DNA of 64,000 nucleotides, taken from positions 1-64,000 of the forward strand of contig QKED01000006.1 in NCBI GenBank assembly GCA_003252455.1. Direction: 5' to 3'. Below are positions 40,505-49,913 of the stretch, piece after piece. The notes beneath the pieces were generated by a model that was not told where the DNA came from, ran no database searches, and was given only the letters and a program-made list of their open reading frames with translations. The stretch is from Gammaproteobacteria bacterium. Its GTDB lineage: Bacteria; Pseudomonadota; Gammaproteobacteria; Thiohalomonadales; Thiohalomonadaceae. Every line of letters begins with the position of its first letter. Position 1 is the first letter of the stretch. The translations under genes and the position numbers were made by a program.

Positions 40505-42261
40505 ATGCTCTCCGGGGCTGTCACCCCGAGCAGGCCCAGGCCGTTGGCGATGACGATGCGCACGGCACCGATGAGGGCGAGACGCGCGTTGCGCACGGCG
40601 GCATCCTCGACCAGGAACTGGTGCGCGTTGTAGTAGGTGTGTAGTTCGCGGGCCAGGTCGCCCAGGTAGTGGGCGACCTGATGCGGTTCGTGCGCCAGTG
40701 CACCGCCCTCCACCACCTCGGGGTAGCGTGCCAAGGTGGTGAGCAGGGCCTGCTCGTGCTCCTCGGTGAGACGCTCCAGGCTGGCTAGGCCGTCGTCGAG
40801 CTGGTAGCCGATGCCCTTCTCGCCGAGCTGGCGCATCACCGAGCAGATACGCGCGTGGGCGTACTGAATGTAGTAGACCGGGTTGTCGTTGGACTGGGAT
40901 TTGGCCAGGTCGAGGTCGAAGTCCATGTGCTGTTCGCACTTGCGCATGACGTAGAAGAAGCGCGCGGCGTCGTTGCCCACCTCCTCGCGCAGCTCGCGCA
41001 GGGTGACGAACTCACCGGAGCGGGTCGACATCTGCGCCTTCTCGCCGCCCCGGTAGAGGATGGCGAATTGCACCAGCAACACATCGAGCTTGCTGGCGTC
41101 GTCGCCTAGGGCGGTGAGGGCCGCCTTGACGCGCGGCACATAGCCGTGGTGGTCGGCGCCCCAGACGTCGATGACGCGGTCGAAACCGCGCTCCAGCTTC
41201 TCCATGTGGTAGGCGATATCGGAGGCGAAGTAGGTCTTTACCCCGTTCTCGCGCACCACCACGCGGTCCTTCTCGTCGCCGAAGTCGGTGGAGCGGAACC
41301 ACCAGGCGCCTTCGTTCTCGTAGAGGTGGCCGGAGGCCTTGAGTCGCTCGATGGTCTGGTCCACCTTGCCGGAGCGCACCAGACCACGCTCGGAGTACCA
41401 CTCCTGGTAGGTGACGCCGAACTGACCGAGGTCGGCACGGATGTCGTCGAGGATCACGTTGAGGGCCTTGTCGAAGAAGACCAGATAGCCCTCTTCGCCG
41501 AGCAGTGACTTGGCCTTGGCGATGAGCGCGTCGATATGCAGCTCCTTGTCGCCGCCCGCAGGGGCGTCGAGCGGGATGGCGTCGAACACCTCGGCCACAG
41601 ACTTGCGATAGCTCCCGGCATGGGCGCGGTGTAGGTCGGCGGCGATGTCCCAGATGTAGTCGCCCTTGTAGCCGTTGCTCGGGAAGCTCAGCTCCTCACC
41701 GCACAGCTCCAGGTAGCGCAGCCACACCGAGGTGCCGAGGATGTCCATCTGCCGCCCCGCGTCATTGACGTAGTACTCGCGGTGCACATTGAAGCCGACC
41801 GCGGCGAGCAGGTCGGCCACGGTGGCGCCGTAGGCGGCCCCACGTCCATGGCCCACGTGCAGCGGGCCCGTGGGGTTGGCGGAGACGAACTCCACCTGCA
41901 CCCGTTTGCCGCCACCGATCATGGAGCGCCCATAGCCCTCACCGGCGGCGTGGACCTGTGCCACCACCTGCTGGGCGGCACCGGCGGCCATAAAGAAGTT
42001 GATGAAGCCGGGCCCGGCGATCTCTACCTTCTCGACCAGGGCGGAGGGCCCCAGTGCGGCCACCAGCTCCTCGGCCAGCTCTCGCGGCTTGCGTCCGGCA
42101 CCCTTGGCGAGCATCAGTGCGACGTTGCAGGCGAAGTCGCCGTGGCGCTTGTCGCGGGTACGCTCGATCTGCACAGAGGTCGGTCGCTCGCAGGTGAGGC
42201 GCTCAGCCTGCTGGAGCTGGGAGAGGGCGGAGAGGATCAGTTCCTGGATGTGCTGTTTCAT
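40501..42261 (-). CDS. argS: Arginyl-tRNA synthetase
   Basis: The 586-residue class I synthetase has the N-terminal Add-1 domain ([27 protein letters not shown]), the HIGH-type motif [10 protein letters not shown], the AREVYVNDAG-like segment [15 protein letters not shown], a KMSK-equivalent [14 protein letters not shown], and the anticodon-binding domain ([18 protein letters not shown] to the C-terminus). It charges tRNA-Arg. The stop overlaps the SPOR gene start. Confidence 0.96.
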   Translation of the reverse strand: MKQHIQELILSALSQLQQAERLTCERPTSVQIERTRDKRHGDFACNVALMLAKGAGRKPRELAEELVAALGPSALVEKVEIAGPGFINFFMAAGAAQQVVAQVHAAGEGYGRSMIGGGKRVQVEFVSANPTGPLHVGHGRGAAYGATVADLLAAVGFNVHREYYVNDAGRQMDILGTSVWLRYLELCGEELSFPSNGYKGDYIWDIAADLHRAHAGSYRKSVAEVFDAIPLDAPAGGDKELHIDALIAKAKSLLGEEGYLVFFDKALNVILDDIRADLGQFGVTYQEWYSERGLVRSGKVDQTIERLKASGHLYENEGAWWFRSTDFGDEKDRVVVRENGVKTYFASDIAYHMEKLERGFDRVIDVWGADHHGYVPRVKAALTALGDDASKLDVLLVQFAILYRGGEKAQMSTRSGEFVTLRELREEVGNDAARFFYVMRKCEQHMDFDLDLAKSQSNDNPVYYIQYAHARICSVMRQLGEKGIGYQLDDGLASLERLTEEHEQALLTTLARYPEVVEGGALAHEPHQVAHYLGDLARELHTYYNAHQFLVEDAAVRNARLALIGAVRIVIANGLGLLGVTAPESM

Positions 42262-42593
42262 CGCTTGACCGTGTGGAGAGTTGGCTGTGGGCGGGCACGC
42301 TGGGGTAGCGCTGTGAACCGCGCATTATCCCATGGGGGAGGGGAGTTGCAAGGGGCGCTACGATGCGGGTGTCGAGCGGATACCTTTGTCGTGTGGCAAT
42401 GATGTGAGATGAACGCCAATCACGCCAGGGCGAGCGTGGCGTTCTCACGCAGCGCTTAGGTGCCGAGGTGGCATAGGGCGTGCAAGGATGAGGGTGTGTA
42501 AAGAGTGAGGCAAATCGACTGTTACGGGCGTTGCCAGGGCACTGTGCAGGAGACACCCCATGTCCGATGGCATGCCCGCGCGAGTAAAGGCCC
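42262..42593. promoter_or_regulatory. Intergenic region with argS promoter
   Basis: On the minus strand TTGCAA (42346-42351), a 16-base spacer and GATAAT (42324-42329) form a good sigma-70 promoter about 60 bases upstream of argS. The rest of the gap between the PilZ gene and argS shows no convincing gene; a short hairpin CGCCA...TGGCG lies near 42424-42441. Confidence 0.55.
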
Positions 42594-42965
42594 CTAACGC
42601 CCGGGTGACGGCTTGAAGCGACTCTGCCAGCGCGTGAGGTCGGCGAGACCCTGGTCGAGCCAGATGCCGAGGCGATAGCGCCCCGGGGCGATGGGCCTGC
42701 ACCAGCGTACGACGCCACGCAGGAGTAAGGCATCATGATGGTGCGCCTCGTTGACCAACATCTCGACCTGGCAAGAGGCGGGTATCGCGGTGGTCATTTC
42801 GATCTGCAGCCCTTCTCGGGAGATGTCGCTGGCGCGTGCGCTATAAGGGTGGAGGCAGAGTTCGGAGGGACCCTCCTCGACCGCCAGTTGGATATAGAGG
42901 TGGGCCTGAAGGCGCTGCTCGCTACGCCGTTCGGTCTGTTCGGTGGAGGGGGGATTAATATCCAA
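42594..42965 (-). CDS. PilZ-domain c-di-GMP receptor protein
   Basis: The 123-residue protein has the two PilZ c-di-GMP-binding motifs: RRSEQR (RxxxR type, about residues 13-18) and DISREG (D/NxSxxG, about 47-52), followed by VEMLVNEAHHHDALLLRGVVRWCRPIAPGRYRLGIWLDQG. It is a single-domain receptor that changes partner activity when c-di-GMP binds. The start appears to be TTG (42965), as no better in-frame codon exists near. It links with the GGDEF/EAL genes in this window. Confidence 0.85.
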   Translation of the reverse strand: MDINPPSTEQTERRSEQRLQAHLYIQLAVEEGPSELCLHPYSARASDISREGLQIEMTTAIPASCQVEMLVNEAHHHDALLLRGVVRWCRPIAPGRYRLGIWLDQGLADLTRWQSRFKPSPGR

Positions 42966-43125
42966 GCGATCGCTCGTAGTAAGGGGTTTGATTACAGCTT
43001 AGCAACACCATAGGGTCTAGGATTGTTGAAATCCTCTAAGGAGTGCCCAAATACCACGATTATTGATAATTAATGCGCATCAATATTAGAAAAAGAATGC
43101 GTATTTGCTTATGAAAGGAGTTGTC

Positions 43126-43323
43126 ATGTCACCCTTGATCACTTTCATCTGTATGGTCCTCGGTGGTCTCATTGCCACAGCGGGGGTCGTGCTCCTCTCC
43201 GTGCGCAGTGCGGGGACCATCGACGAGCTGGAGGCCCCGCCGGCCGCCCCCCATTGGCGCGCCTTTGCGCTGGTACTGGCCGGCTGTGGGCTCTTCTTTT
43301 TCGCCGTACTGCTGGGTAAATAG
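43126..43323 (+). CDS. Small two-helix membrane protein
   Basis: AAAGGAG lies 6 bases before ATG 43126. The 65-residue product has two membrane helices (LITFICMVLGGLIATAGVVLLSV and AFALVLAGCGLFFFAVLLGK) joined by a short acidic loop. No family recognised. The AT-rich region upstream (43014-43125) holds a small AGGATT-GTTGA-AATCCT hairpin and contrasts with the GC-rich surroundings, as expected for a promoter. Confidence 0.68.
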   Translation: MSPLITFICMVLGGLIATAGVVLLSVRSAGTIDELEAPPAAPHWRAFALVLAGCGLFFFAVLLGK

Positions 43324-43325
43324 GC

Positions 43326-43817
43326 CTACCCCTCGTCGCGCATCGCCTCGTTCTGCTCCAAGTGGTCCTCGGTCATGGGTTGGCCGAGGGGGTCGACCGG
43401 GGTCCAACGCATGTCGTTCTCCAACCGATAGCTACCGATAAAGCGGTGCGGCGGGGTGCCGCCCCACTCGTCGACTCCGACCATGAAGAACTGCAGGTCG
43501 CCGTTATGGCGCCGATAGAGGTGGTAGATGCGCCCGGGTAGGCGATGAAAGGTGCAGCGGGCGCGGTGCAGGCGCTGGTTGCGCCGGGTCTCGGTGAGGA
43601 TCTGTTGCGCTTGGTTCTGCAGGGTCTGGATCTGTGCGGCAATAAGGCGCAGGCGTGCATTGCTGGAGAGGTCGAGCAGGTTGTCGGCGGCCGCGATCTC
43701 GCGGGCCAAGTCGACCAATTCGGTGGCCGGGGCGAGGCGGCTCGCCGGATAGGGTGTGGTGGCGCTGGAGCCGGTGTGGTTCTCGCCCTGGTAGCGTGGC
43801 GACTCGATCTCACTCAT
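43326..43817 (-). CDS. DUF2452 family protein
   Basis: The ATG at 43817 follows AGGAGA. The 163-residue product has an N-terminal helical part (ELVDLAREIAAADNLLDLSSNARLRLIAAQIQTLQNQAQQIL) and the typical DUF2452 end: FHRLPGRIYHLYRRHNGDLQFFMVGVDEWGGTPPHRFIGSYRLENDMRWTPVD. The family is conserved and soluble; function unknown. It is convergent with the small membrane protein gene, 2 bases apart. Confidence 0.8.
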   Translation of the reverse strand: MSEIESPRYQGENHTGSSATTPYPASRLAPATELVDLAREIAAADNLLDLSSNARLRLIAAQIQTLQNQAQQILTETRRNQRLHRARCTFHRLPGRIYHLYRRHNGDLQFFMVGVDEWGGTPPHRFIGSYRLENDMRWTPVDPLGQPMTEDHLEQNEAMRDEG

Positions 43818-43973
43818 GGTCTCTCCTGGTCGGGCAGGGCGCACGCTGGCGCCGCTCGGGAGGGGATAACAACCCCAGATGGGGCGATTGTGGGCTGATT
43901 TTTAGTGATTTTCACCTATTTCAGCCCCTGTGTCCTTGCAGTAAGATGGCCGTAACGAGCATAGAGGTATCGC

Positions 43974-44654
43974 ATGGGGCAGACAATCAGCTATCGCATC
44001 CAGATGGAGGGGGGGCGCGAGCACCGCTTTGAGGTCAGCGGCCCCGACCAGGATCTCGAAGTGCCCGATGACCCACCGACCTGGGCCAAGCTGGATGTGG
44101 AGCGTTGTGACCGCTGCCCCCTGCGCGTCGAAGAGCACCCTTACTGCCCCGCGGCGATCGCCTGCCAGCGCATCGCCAACGCCTTCGCCGAGGACCTCTC
44201 CATTGCCCGCGTCGACGTGACGGTGGAGACCGAAGAGCGTCAGTACTTCAAGAATGTCGACCTGCAGACCTGCCTGCGCTCGCTCTATGGGCTGTTGATG
44301 GCCAACTGCGGCTGCCCTGTCCTCGCACGCATGCGCCCCATGGCCCGTTTTCACCTCCCCTTTGCCACCCTGGAGGAGACGATGGTGCGCGTGGTCGGCA
44401 CCTACCTGACCAAACAGTATCTGCGTATGCGCGCGGGTGAACCCTCGCCGGACTGGGAGTTGACCGAGCTGGCGCAGCTGTACCAGGAGCTGGAGTCGGT
44501 CAACCGCCAGCTCATGCGCCGGATGCGCCATGCCTCGCATGAGGATGCCAACATCAACGCCTTACAGACCTTCGTCTCGTTCAGCTTCTTGGCCAATCTC
44601 GGTTTTGAAGAGATGCTCAGGCCCGTGGCGCCGATCATCGTCGAGGGTTTCTAG
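43974..44654 (+). CDS. Conserved cysteine-containing protein (DUF6901-like)
   Basis: The 226-residue protein has an N-terminal beta domain (TISYRIQMEGGREHRFEV), a cysteine cluster (ERCDRCPLRVEEHPYCPAAIACQ) and a conserved helical region (DLQTCLRSLYGLLMANCGCPVLARMRPMARFHLPFATLEETMVRVVGTYLTKQYL). This pattern is familiar from a conserved gammaproteobacterial family of unknown role. The Cys cluster could bind metal. It is divergent from the DUF2452 gene. Confidence 0.72.
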   Translation: MGQTISYRIQMEGGREHRFEVSGPDQDLEVPDDPPTWAKLDVERCDRCPLRVEEHPYCPAAIACQRIANAFAEDLSIARVDVTVETEERQYFKNVDLQTCLRSLYGLLMANCGCPVLARMRPMARFHLPFATLEETMVRVVGTYLTKQYLRMRAGEPSPDWELTELAQLYQELESVNRQLMRRMRHASHEDANINALQTFVSFSFLANLGFEEMLRPVAPIIVEGF

Positions 44655-44675
44655 CCCGTCCCCTTCTTCTCGTTG

Positions 44676-45575
44676 TTACTCTCGCCAGCTCGCCAGTGCC
44701 TCTCGGTAGAGTACCGGGTCGGCGCGGGTGGCCCCGCGCTGGGTACAGATGCGCCGGGCGAAGGTGTCGGCCCGGCTCAGGATGCGCTCCCCGTCCCAAC
44801 CGTGCAGGATGCCGTAGATGGCCACGGCACTGAAGGCGTCGCCAGCGCCCACGGTGTCGACCACCCGCGCCAGTGGTTCTCTATTCAGGCGCAGGGTGTG
44901 ACCGCCTTCGACGAACAGCGCGCCATGCGCGCCTCGCGTTACCAGTAAGTGCTCGACCCCGGTCTGCTCAACCAATCGCTCGATCCCCGCCTGCAGCGAA
45001 CGATCCTCATCGAGACCACTCAGGGCACGTAGCTCTTCCTCGTTAACCTTGAGCCAATCGGCGCCACGGCAGAGGGTGAGTGCACTGTCGACATCCCACC
45101 AAGGGGGGCGCAGGTTGATGTCGACGAAGCGTGGTCGTGGCAGGTGTTCGGTGAGTCGCTCGATGAGGGCGCGCCCGCTCTGGCTGCGGGCGATGAGGCT
45201 ACCGTGGTAGAAGAGGGAGGGTGGTGACGTGGCGATGAGCTGTAGTACCGGTTGCAGTTCGATGGCGTCGTAGGCCTGATCGGCGACGATGGTGTAGCTG
45301 GGCTCGCCCTCGACGAGGGTGATATCGACGCGTCCCGTGGGCCGAACCGGGTCGCGCTGTAGTCCACAGGTCGATATCCGCCATGCCTCACAGGCCTGGA
45401 TGACCTGCTCACCCAGGGGGTCCGCACCGATGCGGCTGAGCATCAGGGGACGCAGGCCCAGGCCCGCGAGGTGCCAAGCGACATTGAAGGGTGCCCCGCC
45501 AAGCACCGGCGTCTCACCCGGGAAGCGATCGAAGAGGACCTCACCGAGGATGAGTGGTGCTGGGTTGACCGACAT
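44676..45575 (-). CDS. PfkB family sugar kinase (fructokinase-like)
   Basis: The 299-residue protein has PfkB signature 1 (LGGAPFNVAWHLAGLGLRPLMLSRIGADPLG), the sugar-binding region and signature 2 (VVDTVGAGDAFSAVAIYG) with catalytic Asp in GAGD. It phosphorylates a sugar, most like fructokinase or ribokinase; substrate cannot be read with certainty. ATG 45575 (MSVNPAPLILGEVLFD) was chosen because upstream sequence in frame is unconserved and contains the galU promoter region. Confidence 0.88.
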   Translation of the reverse strand: MSVNPAPLILGEVLFDRFPGETPVLGGAPFNVAWHLAGLGLRPLMLSRIGADPLGEQVIQACEAWRISTCGLQRDPVRPTGRVDITLVEGEPSYTIVADQAYDAIELQPVLQLIATSPPSLFYHGSLIARSQSGRALIERLTEHLPRPRFVDINLRPPWWDVDSALTLCRGADWLKVNEEELRALSGLDEDRSLQAGIERLVEQTGVEHLLVTRGAHGALFVEGGHTLRLNREPLARVVDTVGAGDAFSAVAIYGILHGWDGERILSRADTFARRICTQRGATRADPVLYREALASWRE

Positions 45576-45890
45576 GCGTTGGCACCTGCTTTGTTGGGTG
45601 TGCGATACAAATGGCCGAGATAAGTCACATTTCAAGCGGGATTGGTCCGTGCGTCCGCCCGCGCCACTGGGTATAATCGACGCGCATAAGCTACGGATTG
45701 CAGAACCAAAATCATTGATTTCACCCAAAAATGCAATAAAGCATGGGTAACCTCGGCGAACATGCCCGGATCTTGCTTCATCTGAAGCGCCCACAGAGGG
45801 CGCTGGGCCTGTCACCGGTTGTGTGCACGGCACCTGTCATGCCTACCACCGCACGTCAACATCTTACTGAACACCACCTTTAGCACCACC
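45576..45890. promoter_or_regulatory. Divergent promoter region and galU leader
   Basis: TATAAT at 45672-45677 in the context GGTATAATCGACGCG matches the element upstream of lolA and faces galU. The ~210-base leader includes a hairpin AGCGCCC-ACAGA-GGGCGCT (45786-45804). A 46-codon open frame at 45742 has no support as a gene. No JUMPstart element typical of polysaccharide operons was seen. Confidence 0.5.
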
Positions 45891-46790
45891 ATGAGTATCA
45901 TCACTAAAGCTGTTTTTCCTGTTGCCGGCCTGGGCACGCGCTTTCTTCCCGCGACTAAAGCCAACCCCAAAGAGATGCTCCCCGTCGTCGATAAGCCGCT
46001 GATTCAGTATGCGGTCGACGAGGCCGTTCGTGCCGGGATCAAGGAGCTGATCTTCGTCACCAGCTCTAGCAAGCGTGCCATCGAGGACCATTTCGACAAG
46101 AACTACGAGCTGGAGCGAGAACTGGAGCGCAAGGGGAAGGATGACCTCCTCAAGCTGCTACGTGACGTGGTCCCGCCCGACGTCACCTGCATCTATATCC
46201 GTCAGGCCGAGGCCCTCGGCCTCGGTCATGCCATCCTCTGCGCACGCAGCGTGGTGGGCAACGACCCCTTCGCCGTGCTGCTCGCCGATGACTTGATCGA
46301 TGGCGAGCGCGGCGGCTGTCTGGCGCAGATGGTCGAGCAGTTTCAGCGTCTGCAGGCGAGTATCCTCGGCGTGGAGCAGGTACCAATCGAGGACACCTCC
46401 TCGTATGGCATCGTCGAACTGGCCGGGTACGATGGTCGCCTGGCCCGAGTGCAGGGGATTGTCGAGAAGCCCAAGGCCGAGGATGCCCCCTCCGACATGG
46501 CCGTGGTCGGGCGCTACATCCTCTCCCCCGAGATCTTCTCCATCCTCGCCGAGGTGCAGCCCGGTAAGGGCGGAGAGATCCAGCTCACCGACGGCATCGC
46601 CAAACTCATGGAGAAGCGCGCGGTCTACAGCTATGAGTTCGATGGTCGGCGTTACGACTGTGGGAGCAAGATCGGTTATCTCCAGGCTACCGTCGATTAC
46701 GCCCTGAAGCACAGTGAACTCGGCGAGGAGTTCGAGGCCTTCCTCAAAGGCAAGCTTTGTCGTCTCCAGGGCGACGACCAAGACACCTAG
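45891..46790 (+). CDS. galU: UTP-glucose-1-phosphate uridylyltransferase
   Basis: The 299-residue protein has the GalU signatures [77 protein letters not shown] and [14 protein letters not shown]. It makes UDP-glucose for exopolysaccharide and lipopolysaccharide. ATG 45891 is the conserved start. It heads the polysaccharide block; the priming transferase follows 23 bases downstream. Confidence 0.95.
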   Translation: MSIITKAVFPVAGLGTRFLPATKANPKEMLPVVDKPLIQYAVDEAVRAGIKELIFVTSSSKRAIEDHFDKNYELERELERKGKDDLLKLLRDVVPPDVTCIYIRQAEALGLGHAILCARSVVGNDPFAVLLADDLIDGERGGCLAQMVEQFQRLQASILGVEQVPIEDTSSYGIVELAGYDGRLARVQGIVEKPKAEDAPSDMAVVGRYILSPEIFSILAEVQPGKGGEIQLTDGIAKLMEKRAVYSYEFDGRRYDCGSKIGYLQATVDYALKHSELGEEFEAFLKGKLCRLQGDDQDT

Positions 46791-46813
46791 ATAGTCACAC
46801 GGCAGCTCATTCG

Positions 46814-48229
46814 ATGAAGCACTTCTCTCACGTGGTCAGACCCTATCGAGACTCCCTTGGCTCATTTTTCCGTATTGCGGACATCTCGCTCCTTGCTTTG
46901 AGCCTCTACTTTGGCGTCTTGGTATTTCAGGTGGAGTGGGGGGCGAACTTCATCCTGGTGACGGTGGTCGCTGTGGCCCTCTACGCCACCTATGCCGAGA
47001 TTGCAGGCCTCTATCAGACTTGGCGCATCTACCGAATCTCTCAGGAGGCAGGGCGCATTCTATTGGTGTGGATCTTCGTCGTCTCGACACTCCTGCTGCT
47101 CGGTTACGCGACTAAGAGCTCTGCGCACTTCTCACGGCGTGTCATCCTGAGTTGGATGGTGGCCACCCCGGGTGTGTTGGTGCTCTTCCACCTCTTTATG
47201 CGCTCGCTCTTAGTCGAACTCCGCCGACGTGGGCGCAACGTACGTCGTGCGGTGATCATTGGCGACGAGTTGATGTGTAATAAGCTCGCACACGCCTTTG
47301 AGACCGATACCTCCTACGGTATCCAGGTCAGGGGGTTTTATCTTGCCGAGGGTGAGGAGCGCGCCAAGCAGCCGATAGATGACCCGATCCCGTATCTGGG
47401 TGGAGAGAGTGAGTTGCTGCGCGCCTTACGTGAGGGCGAGATAGCTGCGGACGTGGTCTTCATCACCTTCCGTATGCGTGATGAGGAGGAGGTGAAGCGG
47501 CTGATAGCCGAGTTTGCCGACTCGACCATCTCTGTCTATGTAGTCCCCGACATCTTCGTCTTCGACCTGCTCCATTCGCGCTGGTCCGTGGTCAATAACC
47601 TACCGATTATCTCGGTCTACGAGACCCCCTTCTTCGGTGTCGACGGTTGGATGAAGCGCTTGGAGGATATCTTGCTCTCTTCGCTGATCCTCATGCTCAT
47701 CGCGGTGCCCATGTTGGCCATAGCCATTGGGGTGAAGCTCACCTCACGTGGACCGGTCATCTTCAAGCAGCGGCGCTACGGCCTGAATGGTGAGGAGATC
47801 ATCGTCTGGAAGTTCCGCAGCATGACCACTTGCGACGATGGCGACAAGGTTCAACAGGCGCGCAAGGGTGATGCCCGCATCACCCCCTTGGGCGCCTTTT
47901 TGCGCAAGACCTCACTCGATGAACTTCCACAGTTCATTAATGTCCTTCAGGGGCGGATGTCCATTGTGGGCCCTAGACCACATGCCGTGGCCCACAATGA
48001 GGAGTATCGTAAAAAGATTTACGGCTACATGCTGCGTCACAAAGTACGTCCCGGCATCACGGGTTGGGCCCAGGTCAATGGTTGGCGTGGTGAGACCGAT
48101 ACGCTGCAAAAGATGGAAAAGCGTATCGAATTCGATCTCGAGTACATTCGTAAGTGGACCCTGTGGCTCGATATCCGCATCATTCTGCTCACAGTAGTCA
48201 AGGGCTTCGTGGGTGAGAACGCCTACTAA
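46814..48229 (+). CDS. Undecaprenyl-phosphate glucose phosphotransferase (WcaJ/EpsE type)
   Basis: The 471-residue membrane protein has four N-terminal helices (about residues 20-150), a CoA-binding-like domain (RRAVIIGDELMCNKLAHAF) and a C-terminal bacterial sugar transferase domain (LTSRGPVIFKQRRYGLNGEEIIVWKFRSMTT, KTSLDELPQFINVLQGRMSIVGPRPHA, RHKVRPGITGWAQVNGWRGETDT). It loads the first sugar phosphate on the lipid carrier for exopolysaccharide. ATG 46814 chosen. Confidence 0.93.
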   Translation: MKHFSHVVRPYRDSLGSFFRIADISLLALSLYFGVLVFQVEWGANFILVTVVAVALYATYAEIAGLYQTWRIYRISQEAGRILLVWIFVVSTLLLLGYATKSSAHFSRRVILSWMVATPGVLVLFHLFMRSLLVELRRRGRNVRRAVIIGDELMCNKLAHAFETDTSYGIQVRGFYLAEGEERAKQPIDDPIPYLGGESELLRALREGEIAADVVFITFRMRDEEEVKRLIAEFADSTISVYVVPDIFVFDLLHSRWSVVNNLPIISVYETPFFGVDGWMKRLEDILLSSLILMLIAVPMLAIAIGVKLTSRGPVIFKQRRYGLNGEEIIVWKFRSMTTCDDGDKVQQARKGDARITPLGAFLRKTSLDELPQFINVLQGRMSIVGPRPHAVAHNEEYRKKIYGYMLRHKVRPGITGWAQVNGWRGETDTLQKMEKRIEFDLEYIRKWTLWLDIRIILLTVVKGFVGENAY

Positions 48230-48284
48230 GTAGTAATAACCGTCGTTGCTCTATGCCCGTGGTTGACAGGAACATACATCTCAA

Positions 48285-49568
48285 ATGACCGCCCCTGCTC
48301 TGCTCAGTCTCTATGTGATATCGGTCTTCATTCCGGCCGAGTTCCGGGTGATGCTTGGGACGGTCGCCCTCGATCCCTACAAAATCGTCCTGATCATCTC
48401 CATGGGCGTCGTCTTCGCCACACGACTGGTCCAGCACAAACGGCTATTCGATAAATACGACTATCTGATCTTTTGTGTCATCGTGGTTGTGATTGCGTCC
48501 ATGACGAAGAACCATGGGCTGGATAACTCAATTCAATATTCCGGTGTATTTGCGCTGGAGAGTTTTGGCGTTTTCTACCTGACGAGAACGGTCATTGATC
48601 GCTACGACCGAATGGTGCGTTATTACCGCCTCTATGCGATCTGTCTACTCGTTATATTTTTGCCGGCACTGTACGAATTTATCACTGAGACGCGTCTGAT
48701 CCACATCATCGCGCAGGCCATTACCGGTGTGCCTATCCTCGGTGAAGATGCCTACGACGGCTCCTATGTACGCCATGGTATGGCTCGTGTATACGCCGTG
48801 TTCAGTCACCCCATCTTGTATGGCACGGTCGGTGCCGTTGCAGTGCCACTGTTGGTCTATTTTCGTGACCGGGCCTCGGCGATCGATCGCCCGTTCTACA
48901 CGATTCTTGTCCTCTGCTTGATGGGTACGGTGGTTATTTCCATCTCATCCGCCCCCTACCTTGCGCTGATTATCCAATACGCGTTGTTCCTTCTCTACCT
49001 GGTGGGCAAGCAGAACAAACGCATCGTCACCATCCTGCTCGGGGTGGTGTTGTCGATGTATGTATTCGTCCAGCTCGGCTCCAATCGAGGCTTTCTCTCC
49101 ATCTTCCTGAGTTTCGCTACTTTCAATTCCGGTACGGCCTATACCCGAGTCATCATCTGGACGTACGGTATTATGAATATCGAGCAGAACCCTATCTTTG
49201 GTATCGGGCTGAGGAACTGGATACGCCCCCCTTGGTTATCGGGTGGCTCGGTGGATGCCTACTGGTTGATGATGACCATGCGGCATGGCGTTTTGTACAT
49301 CGTCTTCATCGCCTCCTGGCTCCTTCTTATCGTTCGCGATCTGCTGCGCTCGGTTAAAGTCCTGCCCCAGTACAAGACTCTCGCGTTAGTCTGGCTGCTT
49401 TCGATCTACTCGTTCCTCGTGATCGGCATTACGGTGCACCTCTTCGATAAGGTTCAGAGCGTTTTCTTTTTCTTCTGCGGCTCGATAATCTGGATCATCA
49501 AACTCGCAGATGCTGAGCGCCAGCGTCAGGCGGCGTCACATGCGCTTGACAATAAAGCACGAGGGTGA
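48285..49568 (+). CDS. O-antigen ligase/polymerase-like membrane protein
   Basis: The 427-residue protein has ten or more predicted membrane helices and a central extracytoplasmic loop with NSGTAYTRVIIWTYGIMNIEQNPIFGIGLRNW, the Wzy/WaaL-type pattern (R...W......NPIFGIG). It probably polymerises or ligates the repeat units primed by the upstream transferase. Composition is less GC-rich than neighbours, usual for polysaccharide genes. It is the last rightward gene here. Confidence 0.8.
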   Translation: MTAPALLSLYVISVFIPAEFRVMLGTVALDPYKIVLIISMGVVFATRLVQHKRLFDKYDYLIFCVIVVVIASMTKNHGLDNSIQYSGVFALESFGVFYLTRTVIDRYDRMVRYYRLYAICLLVIFLPALYEFITETRLIHIIAQAITGVPILGEDAYDGSYVRHGMARVYAVFSHPILYGTVGAVAVPLLVYFRDRASAIDRPFYTILVLCLMGTVVISISSAPYLALIIQYALFLLYLVGKQNKRIVTILLGVVLSMYVFVQLGSNRGFLSIFLSFATFNSGTAYTRVIIWTYGIMNIEQNPIFGIGLRNWIRPPWLSGGSVDAYWLMMTMRHGVLYIVFIASWLLLIVRDLLRSVKVLPQYKTLALVWLLSIYSFLVIGITVHLFDKVQSVFFFFCGSIIWIIKLADAERQRQAASHALDNKARG

Positions 49569-49913
49569 GGTACTGAAGCGACCCTCGAACGGGCTAAGGT
49601 CCGCTTACGAGGTCGCCAATTGATGTCGCGCCGTAGGCGCACAGCGGCACCAGATGCCACACCGGTCCCGGTAAAGCTCAGTAAGCCCTGCAAGCGTGCG
49701 GGCAGGCACTGACTCGGCGGCACCTCCTCCTTAGTGGCGCGACGCGTCCATGCCGTACGAGCAGTCCCACGCCCATGCCACTGATGGGCGCTGGGCTACT
49801 CGTCGCGGGTCGGGTGGTTCGGCGCCGTCGAGCAATCTCCACCTCCTGCCCGATACCCCCTTCGCGACGCCGACGCCATCGGCACATTGCCCTTCACTCC
49901 AGGGCCGCGAGCT
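49569..49913. other. Convergent intergenic region without a recognised gene
   Basis: The gap separates the rightward polysaccharide genes from the leftward giant-protein locus. It holds two small hairpins, GCGCC-GTA-GGCGC (49628-49640) and GCCCAT-7 bases-ATGGGC (49771-49789), neither followed by a T-run. No open frame with a plausible start and codon use was seen. Confidence 0.5.

Noticed and set aside
40505-40939. N-terminal extension of the SPOR protein into argS
   Set aside because: The extension is antisense-free but out-of-frame argS sequence, Arg/Pro-rich and unconserved; GTG 40504 overlapping the argS stop is the natural start.
43040-43085. Fur-box-like AT-rich stretch (ATTATTGATAATTAATGCGC)
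   Set aside because: Only one half resembles the 7-1-7 Fur motif; the other half is mismatched and the downstream gene has no iron link.
45742-45882. 46-codon frame in the galU leader as a leader peptide
   Set aside because: No ribosome-binding site, no codon pattern of an attenuator and no terminator-antiterminator pair seen.
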